A DNA stretch of 64,000 nt from Hyphomicrobiaceae bacterium (GCA_020638055.1 JACKJH010000004.1:53501-117500); one strand, 5' to 3'; counted from the first letter of the stretch, positions 34,708-44,124 are shown. Program-made: numbers and translations. Notes: generated by a model from the letters alone, not told the origin.

Positions 34708-35816
34708 GTCCGTCCCGCCGGTTTGTCCGACGCCTTCTGTTCTCTTGCCGTTGCTGGTTCGCTGCCAGCGGCTTTCTCATCGGTGTCCTTGCTCACAATC
34801 GTGACTACTGCGCCAGGCTTCACGTTCATCGTGCCGTCCGTAACGACGACTTCGCCTTCTTTGAGCCCGTTCGTCACTTCCACCAGACCAGGTTTGCGTG
34901 ATCCGGTTTCAATGCGGCGGCGCGCGACTGTCATCTTGTCCTGGTCGACAACGAACACATAGGTGTCGGTGCCGATGGGCACGAGCGATTCTTCGGCCAC
35001 GGCTACGGATTGGCGCGGGTTCTTGAACAGGTTTACGTTCATCAGCAATCCGGGCACGAGGTTGCGGTCCGGGTTGGGAAGGATCGCGCGTACCTTTATG
35101 GTGCGGGTAATTTCATCGATCCGATTGTCGATACTGGCGACTGTTCCGCGGAATTCGAGGTTGGCGAATCCACGGGACTTGGCGGTGATCTCCAGCCCGG
35201 GCTTGAGCGTCGAAATGAAGGTTGAGGGCACCGAGAAGTCGAGCTTCATCACGCTGTCGTCTTCGATGCGAGCGATCACGTCGCCCGGGCTGACAAGACC
35301 GCCGACCGATACGTTGCGCAGACCCATGACGCCGGCAAAAGGTGCCTTCAGGATGCGATCCGAGAGACGTGCTTCCATGGCCGCAACCCTGGCGCGTGAT
35401 GTTGCATAGTCGCGCCGGCGCTGGTCAAACACGGTTTCTGGCGAGAGTCTTCGTTTTGTCAGGCTTTCGGCGCGTTCAAACTGCGCCTTTGCCTCTTGCA
35501 ACGTCGACCGGGCTTCTTCGACGGCTGCGGTTTCCTCGGCCGTGGTCATCTCGACGAGGACCTGATTTTTTTCGACGCGGTCGCCGTCTTCAAACTTTAT
35601 AGCCGTAATCTTATCGGCAACCACTGCAGTCAGCGCAACGCTCTCGTTGGAGCGGAGCGTGCCAAGCGCTTCAACACGATCACGAAATTCTATGGTTTGC
35701 GCGGTTTGTACGATAACCGGTACAGGCGGCTTGCTTTTTTGTGCGTTTGCAACACTGGGCAAGTACGGACCAGCCAGCAACAAACACGTGATCAGCAGGA
35801 CTTTCAATGGGTGCAT
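34704..35816 (-). CDS. RND efflux periplasmic adaptor (membrane fusion protein)
   Basis: A 370-residue HlyD/AcrA-type adaptor. A signal peptide (MHPLKVLLITCLLLAGPYLP, cut near VANA) is followed by lipoyl-like half motifs VEALGTLRSNESVALTAVVADKITAIKFEDGDRVEKNQVLVEM, a coiled hairpin (AVEEARSTLQEAKAQFERAESL), APFAGVMGLRNVSVGGLVSPGDVI and a C-terminal barrel. It lacks a lipobox. First gene of the pump operon; the C-terminal Lys/Ala tail is low complexity. Confidence 0.94.
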   Translation of the reverse strand: MHPLKVLLITCLLLAGPYLPSVANAQKSKPPVPVIVQTAQTIEFRDRVEALGTLRSNESVALTAVVADKITAIKFEDGDRVEKNQVLVEMTTAEETAAVEEARSTLQEAKAQFERAESLTKRRLSPETVFDQRRRDYATSRARVAAMEARLSDRILKAPFAGVMGLRNVSVGGLVSPGDVIARIEDDSVMKLDFSVPSTFISTLKPGLEITAKSRGFANLEFRGTVASIDNRIDEITRTIKVRAILPNPDRNLVPGLLMNVNLFKNPRQSVAVAEESLVPIGTDTYVFVVDQDKMTVARRRIETGSRKPGLVEVTNGLKEGEVVVTDGTMNVKPGAVVTIVSKDTDEKAAGSEPATAREQKASDKPAGRT

Positions 35817-36209
35817 CTGTTGATCGTCTCACTGGTTGGGTTAATCAGTGCCTCAAATGATAACGTCGCCGTTCGGCTTTTCCGTCGCGACGGTTGGCCA
35901 GGCCGTCGGGTTTACGCAAATGACCCGAAATAGAGGGAGCGGGTTCACGTCACGTGGGCGGAGTTAAGTTTCAACCCTTATTGCCATGCGGTTCGGGGCA
36001 GGCGGTTCGGGGTTGCGTATTGTGACGATGTTACCGGTGAAAATGGGCGCACGGAAGATGGATTGAACCGTGCGTTGATAAATTCCGACTGCGCTGAAGC
36101 CAGCAATCTCACTAATCCTGCCGAAAGTTGGCTGCTCACTTTAACGTTATGGCGGCGGATCTTGCGCAGCGGAAGGCTTCATCCAGGCCTCTTTGGCGGT
36201 TTGGACGCT
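35817..36209. other. Intergenic region upstream of the efflux operon
   Basis: A 393-base gap between the efflux adaptor start and the phaZ stop, both on the minus strand. It must contain the efflux promoter. I see no adjacent regulator gene, hairpin terminator or repeat of the named families in it. Confidence 0.4.
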
Positions 36210-37454
36210 TTAAAAGGGACGAGATCTGGTCATCGTATTTATCCAGTCGGTTATTCGTGGCCTTGTTTCGCGCCTGAAACGCGATCCGTTGAATACGCCG
36301 TAATGTCCTACACCTTTTTGCACATAGGCTTGGCGTCTATGTTCTGGAATGTTGGGGCAGAGCCTGTGGGCGGCAGAGGTTTGTCCAAGTCCACATATAT
36401 CGTCACGTTCGCCTTCGATCGTAAAAAGTGCGGTGTTGCGAATTGCCCGACAGTCGACGAGACGGCCTCGATGGCGAAATGCTGCCTCGGGCAAGGCGTG
36501 CTGTTGGAACACGCGTTCGATCGTATCGAGGTAAAAGCGCTCGGGCAGGTCCATCACCGCGAGGTATTCCTCATAAAACTGGTTGTGCTGACGAACGCTG
36601 TCTTCGTCGCCCTTGATGAGATCATGGAACAGATCAACGTGTGCGGTGGCGTGCCGCTCAAGATTCATCGACATGAAGCCGGTGAGCTGCAGAAACCCTG
36701 GATAAACCTTGCGCATAAATCCGGCGTTTGGAAAAGGAACGCGGGCGATGATGTTGTGTTCGAACCAGGTGAGAGAGCGTTGCTCGGCCAGTCTATTGAC
36801 GATGGTGGGATTTATGCGGGTGTCGATAGGTCCGCCCATCAGTGTGAGCGAAGCCGGTTGAACGGGGTCCTCGTCCTCTGCCATCAACGCAGTGGCTGCA
36901 AGTGCCGGTACGGCAGGCTGGCAGACGGCGATAACATGGCTGCCAGGTCCAAGCAGCGATATGAAGTCTTTCAGATAATCGATGAAATCATCCAGTCCGA
37001 AGTCGCCTTCGTGAAGCGGCACGTCGCGCGCATCCACCCAATCGGTAATGTAGACATCGTGATGGGCAAGCAGTTCGCGCACGGTTCCACGCAGAAGGGT
37101 TGCGTAATGGCCGGAGAGCGGGGCCACCAACAGGACCGGCGGATCATTGCGATGCGCTACCGCGGCGGGATCGCGTATGAAATGTAGAAGGTTGCAGAAC
37201 GTGCGGCGGGCAGCGATTTGTTCTTGTACGCCAACTGGTCTGCCCTCGATCATGACCTCTTCAATGGCAAAGTCGGGTTTGCCGTAACGGCGTGTCAGGC
37301 TTTCGAAAACGCCGCAAGCTGCCGAGAGCATGCGGACGGGCGGTATCTTTGAAAAGGGGTTGAGGGGAAAGTCCAGGCTGAGCTTCATCGCCCGGTTCAT
37401 CAACCGTGCTGGAGACATCATGACGTGCGCCATTTCGTAAGCGTGATAATGCAT
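36210..37454 (-). CDS. phaZ: Intracellular polyhydroxyalkanoate depolymerase
   Basis: A 414-residue enzyme that mobilises stored PHB. The family opens with M.Y.AYE: here MHYHAYEMAHVMMSPARL at ATG 37454. GTG 37529 would add 25 residues and has an AAGG in front, but family fit favours the later start. PVLLVAPLSGHYATLLRGTVRELL and DVYITDWVDARDVP are typical, and the nucleophile is Cys in VIAVCQPAVPALAA. LTLMGGPIDTRINPTIVN follows, with a late GHYGVFNG His. It stands alone; a frameshifted extracellular-type depolymerase is elsewhere in the window. Confidence 0.93.
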   Translation of the reverse strand: MHYHAYEMAHVMMSPARLMNRAMKLSLDFPLNPFSKIPPVRMLSAACGVFESLTRRYGKPDFAIEEVMIEGRPVGVQEQIAARRTFCNLLHFIRDPAAVAHRNDPPVLLVAPLSGHYATLLRGTVRELLAHHDVYITDWVDARDVPLHEGDFGLDDFIDYLKDFISLLGPGSHVIAVCQPAVPALAATALMAEDEDPVQPASLTLMGGPIDTRINPTIVNRLAEQRSLTWFEHNIIARVPFPNAGFMRKVYPGFLQLTGFMSMNLERHATAHVDLFHDLIKGDEDSVRQHNQFYEEYLAVMDLPERFYLDTIERVFQQHALPEAAFRHRGRLVDCRAIRNTALFTIEGERDDICGLGQTSAAHRLCPNIPEHRRQAYVQKGVGHYGVFNGSRFRRETRPRITDWINTMTRSRPF

Positions 37455-37626
37455 GGCGCTGGCTGCTCCGACTGGTTGAGGAGCGCGTTTTGAGGAGAGC
37501 TCCTTGTGTGCCGTGGTCGTGGTTCCCACAACCTTAGCATTGTGACCGCTGGGAAAACCTTAAAGCGCGCAGCGCAATTAAGGAAAAGCGATCAAGTCAT
37601 TGTGTTCGTTTAGCTAATAATTCCCG

Positions 37627-37714
37627 GCCATGCTCTCGTGAGAAAGACGGGCTAGCTTCTTGTTTGGTCGCATTTTCTTCGACGAACCGGCGTCCACTTC
37701 GTCGGAAAATGCTC
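37627..37714 (+). repeat. Mosaic family C repeat with a variant first half, copy 2
   Basis: As at 7732-7815: CCATGCTCTCGTGAGAAAG then ACGGGCTAG, followed by intact hairpin 2 (GCATTTTC/GAAAATGC with GACGAACCGGCGTCCACTTCG). It lies in the 321-base gap between phaZ and ngg, which otherwise shows nothing. Confidence 0.75.
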
Positions 37715-37775
37715 CAGCGCAACCAACTGCGGTGTAACCGGTTTTCATGTCTGCCAGGCAACCGCAAAAAGCCGG

Positions 37776-39596
37776 CTATTCGCTGGCCCGCGCCTGGGCC
37801 TTGGTCGCAGGAAACAGCATATCTATGAATTTCTCAGCCGTGGGAGCGGGCTCATGGTTGGCAAGACCAGGGCGCTCGTTGGCTTCGATGAACCGGTATT
37901 CGGGTTTGTCTGGGGCATCCACGATTAAATCAAAGCCAACCAGCGGCATCGACAAGACCTTGGCGGCTTGGCAGGCCACCTCGTTTAGCTTTGGATGCAG
38001 CAATTCGGTGACGTCGTGAATGGTGCCGCCGGTATGCAAATTGGCGGTTTTTCGCACGGCGAGCATGACGCCGTCTTCCAGGATATCGTGTAGCGAGTGG
38101 CCGGCCTGGCGAACGCAGCGCTCGGTTTCCGCATCGAGAGGAATTCGGCTTTCGCCTTTGGTTGCGGCCGCGCGGCGACGGGATTGCTTGTCGATTAGCG
38201 ACATTATGGAGTGGCGCCCATTGCCAACGATGTTTGCAGGTTTGCGGATTGCGGCAGCTACGACTTCGCCATTGATGACAATGATGCGTAAATCGTCGCC
38301 ATCGACGAACTCCTCGCCTAGAACCCGGTCTGAAAGAACGCGGGCCTGCCGGTAGGCGGTCACAACGCTGCTTTGAGACCTGAGGTCGACGGCAACGCCC
38401 GTTCCCTGTTCACCGCGTGCCGGCTTGATGACAATCCGCTTGTGCTTTTCGAGGAACGCGATTGCATCGGCTTCGCTGTAGAGGACAGCCTGGCCTGGTA
38501 CGTCCACACCAGCGGCCGACAACAAACGGTGTGTCAGAGCCTTGTCGTCGCAACGGCTCATGGCGACGGCTGATGTTAGGTCGGAGAGAGATTCACGGCA
38601 ATTAACCGAACGCCCGCCGAGCGAAAGCTTGAAAAGTCCCGCTTCGGCGTCCTCTATCTCGATCGTGATGCCGCGTCTGCGCGCTTCGTCGGTGATAATA
38701 GAGGCGTAAATGTTGAGTTTGGCCACCGGCTCGGGACCGATAAACAGCCGCTCGTTGATCTGGTTCTTGTTCTTGACGGAGAACACCGGCACCTGTGTAA
38801 AGCCGAACTTATGGTAGAGCCCGATGGCTTCGGTGTTGTCGTGCATCACCGACAGATCCATGTAATTGCTGCCGGCTTTTTTGTGCGCGGCGGCGAGGCC
38901 TTGCACCAGTTGCTGGCCAATGCCGGGGAGTGCTGTCCTCAAATCCACCGCAAGGGCCCATAGGCTTGACCCGTTTTCGGGATCGTTGAAGGCTCCTTTG
39001 TGGTCTACGCCAAGCACAACACCGACGATATCCTTTTTTGATTTGTCTTCAGCGACCAGGACACGGACGGGGCCGCCGGCCTTCAGTTTCCCGATATACC
39101 CTTCGCGCAATGGCACCATGCCGTGGCTGGTGTAGATCGCGTTGATTGCGGCCTCGTCGGCGGGGCGGGCCTTGCGGATGTTGATGCCGCTTGCACTGGA
39201 GCGCTTGATGGCGGTCTTGGTCAGGTCGAGACGGAAGGTGTGGGATGGGTCGAGAAATAAAGCCTGGGGTGCATTGGCCAGCACGAGATGAGGCTCGGAG
39301 ACGTAAAACGCAATGTCGCGCCGGCCCTGGGTCTCTTCCTGCAACGCGTTGGCGAGATCGCGAGCATTGGAAAACGACTGGCCGAAGATCAAGCGTCCCC
39401 AGCCGCAATCAATGATTGACGGGGTCAATTCATGCTTTCTGGTCGAAGATGGTTTGCGCGTCTGCCTGGCATGTTTTGCGCCGCTTTTTGATTTGGCCGA
39501 TTTTGTCGGGCTCGTTGGTTTTTTTGCCTTGGCATGTTTGTCCGCAGCCTTGCGCGTTTTGGCTTGCTTGCTGGCGCTTTCCTGCACGGTAGCCAT
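37776..39596 (-). CDS. ngg: N-acetylglutaminylglutamine synthetase (GNAT + ATP-grasp)
   Basis: A 606-residue fusion that makes the dipeptide N-acetylglutaminylglutamine, precursor of the osmolyte NAGGN. After a Lys/Ala-rich tail of about 45 residues (TRKAADKHAKAKKPTSPTKS), a GNAT domain spans roughly 105-250 (INIRKARPADEAAINAIYTSH, DLSVMHDNTEAIGLYHKFGF) and an ATP-grasp domain about 320-600 (IVIKPARGEQGTGVAVDLRS, FVDGDDLRIIVINGEVVAAAIR, FDLIVDAP, IEANERPGL). ATG 39596 has GGGAGAG in front. It lies 95 bases after asnO, same strand. The histone-like N-terminal tail is unusual. Confidence 0.92.
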   Translation of the reverse strand: MATVQESASKQAKTRKAADKHAKAKKPTSPTKSAKSKSGAKHARQTRKPSSTRKHELTPSIIDCGWGRLIFGQSFSNARDLANALQEETQGRRDIAFYVSEPHLVLANAPQALFLDPSHTFRLDLTKTAIKRSSASGINIRKARPADEAAINAIYTSHGMVPLREGYIGKLKAGGPVRVLVAEDKSKKDIVGVVLGVDHKGAFNDPENGSSLWALAVDLRTALPGIGQQLVQGLAAAHKKAGSNYMDLSVMHDNTEAIGLYHKFGFTQVPVFSVKNKNQINERLFIGPEPVAKLNIYASIITDEARRRGITIEIEDAEAGLFKLSLGGRSVNCRESLSDLTSAVAMSRCDDKALTHRLLSAAGVDVPGQAVLYSEADAIAFLEKHKRIVIKPARGEQGTGVAVDLRSQSSVVTAYRQARVLSDRVLGEEFVDGDDLRIIVINGEVVAAAIRKPANIVGNGRHSIMSLIDKQSRRRAAATKGESRIPLDAETERCVRQAGHSLHDILEDGVMLAVRKTANLHTGGTIHDVTELLHPKLNEVACQAAKVLSMPLVGFDLIVDAPDKPEYRFIEANERPGLANHEPAPTAEKFIDMLFPATKAQARASE

Positions 39597-39691
39597 TGCG
39601 TGCTCTCCCTTTTGTGGCGCCACATTCGCTTTTACCGGATGTGGCCGTCCGCCCGTGGGGCACTTTCCCGTATCGACCAGACCTTAACCGA

Positions 39692-41485
39692 TCAAATGCC
39701 GTGGGTCTGCAGCCACATCTCAAGCAATGCGACCTGCCATAGTTTAGAACCCCGCAGTGGCGTGATGTTTCCCTTGGGATCATCAAGTAGCCGGTCAATG
39801 TAGGGCTTTTTATAAAGGCCGCGTTCGCGAGCTGCCTGAGAATTAAGCGCGTCGCGAACGAGATCGAGTGTCGTGCCCTCGATGTATTTCAGTGCCGGTA
39901 CAGGAAAATATCCCTTCGGCCGGTCGATGACTTCTGCTGGAATAACGGTTCGGGCAACGTCCTTGAGAATGCCTTTGCCGCCGTCTTTGAGTTTTTCTTC
40001 CGGTGGAATTGTCGCGGCCAATTCGACAAGCTCATGATCGAGAAATGGAACTCGCGCCTCAAGGCCCCAGGCCATGGTCATGTTATCGACGCGCTTGACC
40101 GGATCGTCTACCAGCATCACCGTGGTATCGAGCCTGAGAGCCTGATCGACAGGGGTGGCGGCGCCCGGCGTATTGAAGTGGGCGGCGACGTAGTCGTAGG
40201 CGTGGTCGGTCGATGCCGAACCGTTTCCCTGATAGGTGTTCGAAATCAATTCGCAATAGTCTTCGAGATCGCGATCGAAGAAGGCCTTCTTATAGTCGCC
40301 AACGGCATTGTTGCTGTCGGCCAAGGGTGGATACCAGTGATAGCCGCCGAACACTTCATCGGCGCCCTGTCCGCTCTGTACCACCTTGACGTGCTTGGAT
40401 ACCGCTTCGGAAAGCAGATAGAAGCCGACGTTGTCGTGGCTGACCATCGGCTCCGACATTGCCGAGATCACGTTAGGCAGTGCCGACAGCATCCGCTTGG
40501 AGTCGATCATCAGCTTGTGGTGATCGGTTGAGAAGTGCTTGGCGATGAGGTCAGAATACTGGAACTCGTCGCCCTTCTCACCATGCACGGCTTCAAAGCC
40601 GATGGAGAATGTCTTGAGGTCCTGCTGCCCCGCCTCGGCGAGCAGACCGACGATGAGGCTGGAATCGACGCCGCCCGAAAGCAAGACGCCAACGGGAACG
40701 TCAGCGATCATGCGGCGGGCAACGGCTTTGCGCAGCGCCTCGTGGACGCGCTCCTGCCATTCTGCTGAAGAGGTTTCAACGTCGGCAGCCGAGCGTTCAA
40801 ACAGCGGCGCCCAATATGTCCAGTCCTTTGTGCGGCCGTCGGGTTCGTAGGTACGAACTGTAGCGGGTGGCAGTTTTCGCACGCCCTTGACCATTGTGTA
40901 AGGCGGCGGCACCACGGCGTGGAACGACATGTAGAAATTGAGCGCGACGGGATCAATCGCGGTGTCGATGTCACCGCTGGCAAGCAATGCGGGTAGCGAT
41001 GAAGCAAAGCGCAGCACCTTGCCGCCGGCTATTTCGCCGATATAAAGCGGCTTTATGCCGAGCCTGTCACGGGCCAGAACCACACGGCCTGTGTCACGCT
41101 CATGGATAGCGAATGCGAACATGCCGTTGAAGCGTTCAACCGCGGCAGGGCCCCAGGCGTGATAGGCTTTCAGGATGGTTTCGGTGTCGCTGGTGGAGAA
41201 GAAATTGTAGCCGAGGCCGGTTAGTTCAGCGCGCAATTCCTGGTAGTTATAAATGCAGCCGTTAAAAGCGACAGTGAGCCCAAGTTGGGCATCGACCATC
41301 GGCTGGTGACCCTTAGGCGATAAATCGATGATGCTGAGGCGGCGATGGCCCAAGCCGGTGCGGCCATAGGTTACGATGCCGGACGAATCCGGGCCGCGTG
41401 GTTGCATCGCGCGGGTCATGGCTTGCAAGGACGCGAGTGATACTTCGCTCCCGTCGAAGCGAAGTTCTCCGCAAATGCCACACAT
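39692..41485 (-). CDS. asnO: N-acetylglutaminylglutamine amidotransferase
   Basis: A 597-residue asparagine-synthetase-like enzyme. Cys2 (MCGICGELRF) is the glutaminase nucleophile, with RRLSIIDLSPKGHQP and FNGCIYNYQELR completing the class II amidotransferase domain; the synthetase domain has the PP-loop VLLSGGVDSSLIVGLL near 270. SAMSEPMVSHDNVGFYLLSE and SGQGADEVFGGYHWYPP mark the NAGGN branch. It amidates N-acetylglutaminylglutamine to the osmoprotectant NAGGN, known from Sinorhizobium and Pseudomonas under salt stress. It is first in the operon with ngg. Confidence 0.93.
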   Translation of the reverse strand: MCGICGELRFDGSEVSLASLQAMTRAMQPRGPDSSGIVTYGRTGLGHRRLSIIDLSPKGHQPMVDAQLGLTVAFNGCIYNYQELRAELTGLGYNFFSTSDTETILKAYHAWGPAAVERFNGMFAFAIHERDTGRVVLARDRLGIKPLYIGEIAGGKVLRFASSLPALLASGDIDTAIDPVALNFYMSFHAVVPPPYTMVKGVRKLPPATVRTYEPDGRTKDWTYWAPLFERSAADVETSSAEWQERVHEALRKAVARRMIADVPVGVLLSGGVDSSLIVGLLAEAGQQDLKTFSIGFEAVHGEKGDEFQYSDLIAKHFSTDHHKLMIDSKRMLSALPNVISAMSEPMVSHDNVGFYLLSEAVSKHVKVVQSGQGADEVFGGYHWYPPLADSNNAVGDYKKAFFDRDLEDYCELISNTYQGNGSASTDHAYDYVAAHFNTPGAATPVDQALRLDTTVMLVDDPVKRVDNMTMAWGLEARVPFLDHELVELAATIPPEEKLKDGGKGILKDVARTVIPAEVIDRPKGYFPVPALKYIEGTTLDLVRDALNSQAARERGLYKKPYIDRLLDDPKGNITPLRGSKLWQVALLEMWLQTHGI

Positions 41486-41786
41486 ATGATGATTATCCTT
41501 TTCCAGGGCGCGATGCGCTTGTTTCAGCGGGCATCGCTGGGTCTATCGCGCTCGGTGCGCGAGGGGAGGCGGGATCATATCTTCGCGCTCACCGCTCAGT
41601 GTTGCCGATTTACCTAGGCAAGGATCGTACCGTTGTCAAACTTCGGGCAGGTTGGCTTTGGCGCGTCAGTCTACGCATGCGAATCTGGGTGAAAACGGTT
41701 CGCGGCCAGGCGAAAAGCATTCTTGCGTGGGGCTGGGGAGTGGAGATGTTGCATATTGGGTGTGCAGTATGCCCGCCTAGTGTGCA

Positions 41787-42029
41787 GGCCATGTTGGAGG
41801 GGCGGGTGTGAAGATTGAGGCGTGATGTTTTTGATGCCGCCCCTCACCCCGGCCCTCTCCCCGTGAGGACGGGGAGAGGGGGAAGGGGGTGGTTGCTGCC
41901 CCTCACCCCGGCGCTCTTCCCGTGAACGGGTTGGAGAGATGGGGAAGGGGGGAGGCCTCGTTGCGACATACGGGCAAACACAATTCCCTCTCCCCACGTG
42001 TGGGGAGAGGGCTAGGGTGAGGGGCGGAA
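41787..42029 (+). repeat. GAGGGG palindrome block, left direct repeat beside the DUF559 gene
   Basis: GGCCATGTTGGAGGGGCGGG at 41787 opens a stretch that matches 42457 onward for about 94 bases; it includes a copy of the last codons of DUF559 (AMLEGRV). CCCCTCACCCCGGCC.../GGGGAGAGGGGG palindromes and CTCCCCACGTGTGGGGAG follow to 42029. The gap 41486-41786 in front holds the asnO promoter and nothing else I can name. Confidence 0.8.
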
Positions 42030-42121
42030 ACTGGTGAGACATTCCTGGTGAGCAGCCCTATGCGTGGAGAACAGCCGCCTGCGGCAAGGCGCCTGCGACC
42101 ATGGCTGAGGAGGAAGCCCCC

Positions 42122-42481
42122 ATGCGCGGAGAACAGCCCTGGAAAACGAACAGAGCTCGTGTTCTGCGGGCTAACGCAACGTTGGCAGAGACAAAACTCT
42201 GGTCGCGTCTGCGGAATCGCAATCTCGGCGGTTTCAAGTTCGCCCGGCAAGTGCCGATTGAAAACTATTTCGTCGATTTCGTGTGTCGTGAGGCGCGTCT
42301 CTTTATTGAGGTCGATGGTGCGACGCATTCGAGTGACGAGGAACGTGCGGCTGATGCTGAGCGGGAAGCTGCGCTGAGACGGCAGGGCTATGAGGTGATG
42401 CGCGTAACCAATGTTGATGTGCGCGAGAATATTGAAGGCGTGCTGGATGGTGTATTGGCCATGTTGGAGGGGCGGGTGTGA
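42122..42481 (+). CDS. DUF559 endonuclease-like protein
   Basis: A 119-residue protein of the DUF559 group, related to Vsr and other PD-(D/E)xK nucleases. ARVLRANATLAETKLWSRLRNRNLGGFKFARQVPI, YFVDFVCREARLFIEVDG (Asp and Glu-x-Asp of the active site) and RQGYEVMRVTNVDV are the family core. GAGGAGG seven bases before ATG 42122 sets the start; the frame is open to 42101. DUF559 genes often sit in variable regions with no known partner. This one is enclosed by direct repeats of palindromic sequence, which suggests it moves or duplicates as a unit. Confidence 0.9.
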   Translation: MRGEQPWKTNRARVLRANATLAETKLWSRLRNRNLGGFKFARQVPIENYFVDFVCREARLFIEVDGATHSSDEERAADAEREAALRRQGYEVMRVTNVDVRENIEGVLDGVLAMLEGRV

Positions 42482-42765
42482 AGATTGAGGCGTGGTGTTT
42501 TTGATGCCGCCCCTCACCCCGGCCCTCTCCCCGTTAAGGACGGGGAGAGGGGGAAGGGGGTGGTTACTGCCCCTCATCCTGGCGCTCTTCCCGTTAAGGA
42601 CGGGGAGAGGGGGAAGGGGGTGGTTGCTGCCCCTCACCCCGGCGCTCTTCCCGTTAAGGACGGGGAGAGGGGGAAGGGGGTGGTAGTCCTCGTTGCGGCA
42701 GAGGGGCAAACACAATTCCCTCTCCCCACGTGTGGGGAGAGGGCCAGGGTGAGGGGCGGCGGCAT
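42457..42765 (+). repeat. GAGGGG palindromes with a 60-bp tandem array, right direct repeat
   Basis: It repeats the left block, but the palindrome is expanded: three units of about 60 bp (CTGCCCCTCACCCCGGCGCT, CTTCCCGTTAAGGACGGGGA, GAGGGGGAAGGGGGTGGTTG) lie head to tail between about 42506 and 42690. CTCCCCACGTGTGGGGAG near 42720 closes it. The open frames here are by-products of the repeats. Confidence 0.85.
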
Positions 42766-42795
42766 GCAAGACGTTTGTGGTTGGATTGTGATCGC

Positions 42796-42827
42796 CCAAA
42801 AGAAGAAGGCCGCCCGGAGGCGGCCTT
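42796..42827 (-). terminator. Terminator of the first porin gene
   Basis: AAGGCCGCC and GGCGGCCTT form a 9-bp stem with a TCCG loop on the minus strand, followed by CTTCTTTT. It lies 31 bases past the porin stop. Confidence 0.85.
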
Positions 42828-42858
42828 CGACGTTTCCTGCTGTCAATTGGGGGACAGC

Positions 42859-44124
42859 TTAGAACTTGATGCGAGCACCAGCGTAGACGGTGTCTACGTC
42901 GTCACCCGATACGCGGTAGGCAGCTCCAACGGCAGTACCAGCGTTGTAGTCCTGCGCCCACGTGCTATCCATATTGAAGTGACGCCAGCCGAAATACAGC
43001 TCCATTGCTGCGGCATCGATCTCCTGCTGAACGCCAATGCCGTAGAACGTGCCATCGGTGCTGTCGTAAAGTGTGTCTGCGCCTGTCCCTGCGGCACTAC
43101 GGAAGAACGTATTGTCGCCAGAGCCGCTAGCCTCACCGTACTCACCAAAGATCGATGTTTTGCCGAGAGCGTTGAACTTGCGATAGACACCACCGCGCAG
43201 GTACCAGAAGGTGAAGTCATCGGCGTTTGCGACGTCCCAGTCACGCTGCGTGATACCGAAATCAATGAACAGGCCTGTCGGCACATGCAATACGCTGATG
43301 GCACCGCGGATGTCATTGAAGTCACCGAGGTTATATTTCGCAGCTTGATCGCGGAACTCGTGATAGCCGATAGCTGCGGCGAGCTTGATGCCGTTGAACT
43401 CACCTGCGTAACGCAGAGCAACGTCCCAACGGTCGTCTTCGCCCCAGGCTGCTGACAGTACGAAACCGGCGATCGAAGGCGTGTCGTAACGAACGACGTT
43501 GCCGCGATCGACGTCCCAAACGTCAAAGACGTCTTTGACGAGAATGTTGGTTCCGCCGAATTCCAGACCCATGCCGGGTGCGCCGTCATAGTTGCCTTGG
43601 GCAGCCGTAGCCGTACCGCCAAGACCGGTGCTGGACAGGATGTCGTCAGCCGCGAACGAGGTCAGACCAACCGAGATCTTACCAAGACGCTTGCTCTTCA
43701 AGTACCAGAACGAGTGGCGCAGGGCGATGGCTTCACCACCGTCATCGTTGCTGGCGCTTTGCGCGTTGACCTGAGCACCCTTGGTCTCAATCTCAATCAT
43801 GTAACCGGCTGACCAGTCCGAGTTGATGTTGGCATCACCCTTGAACCGGAAACGGCTGGACGAGAAGCCGCTGGTACCCTGGTAGACGTTCGACTCATCG
43901 CCGTTGTCCCACCAGTAAACCAACTCGTTGACCTGACCGGAAATGGTCAGCGACACCTTGCGGTTACCCTTGCGCGCCGTCGTCGCTTCGAGCTCGGCAA
44001 CGCGCTCTTCCAAATCTGCGCAGCAATCGCCGCCGAGGTCGGCCGCCATTGCGCTGGTCGAATAGATGCTGGCGGCTGCGGCAACAGCAACGATGCCTCC
44101 CCGCTTCATCAGTCCCCCAATCAT
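42859..44124 (-). CDS. Porin with N-terminal coiled coil, paralogue 1
   Basis: A 421-residue trimeric outer-membrane porin. The signal peptide (MKRGGIVAVAAAASIYSTSAMA) is followed by ADLGGDCCADLEERVAELEA, a short coiled coil with a Cys pair, then KVSLTISGQVNELVYWWDNG, alternating strands such as RFRFKGDANINSDWSAGYMIEIE, and a terminal Phe strand VDTVYAGARIKF required for BAM assembly. ATG 44124 has GGAG six bases before; ATG 44109 is also possible. The next gene upstream is a close paralogue, so the pair arose by tandem duplication. They likely admit small solutes. Confidence 0.92.
   Translation of the reverse strand: MIGGLMKRGGIVAVAAAASIYSTSAMAADLGGDCCADLEERVAELEATTARKGNRKVSLTISGQVNELVYWWDNGDESNVYQGTSGFSSSRFRFKGDANINSDWSAGYMIEIETKGAQVNAQSASNDDGGEAIALRHSFWYLKSKRLGKISVGLTSFAADDILSSTGLGGTATAAQGNYDGAPGMGLEFGGTNILVKDVFDVWDVDRGNVVRYDTPSIAGFVLSAAWGEDDRWDVALRYAGEFNGIKLAAAIGYHEFRDQAAKYNLGDFNDIRGAISVLHVPTGLFIDFGITQRDWDVANADDFTFWYLRGGVYRKFNALGKTSIFGEYGEASGSGDNTFFRSAAGTGADTLYDSTDGTFYGIGVQQEIDAAAMELYFGWRHFNMDSTWAQDYNAGTAVGAAYRVSGDDVDTVYAGARIKF

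Noticed and set aside
36063..37187. A 374-codon plus-strand frame opposite phaZ
   Set aside because: It mirrors the phaZ gene; no family motif or ribosome site supports it.
41820..42057. Short frames in the palindromic block before the DUF559 gene
   Set aside because: They consist of translated CCCCTCACC/GGGGAGAGG repeats and are repeat by-products.
42506..42690. Possible CRISPR array in the G-rich 60-bp repeats
   Set aside because: The units are fully tandem with no unique spacers and no cas genes are present.
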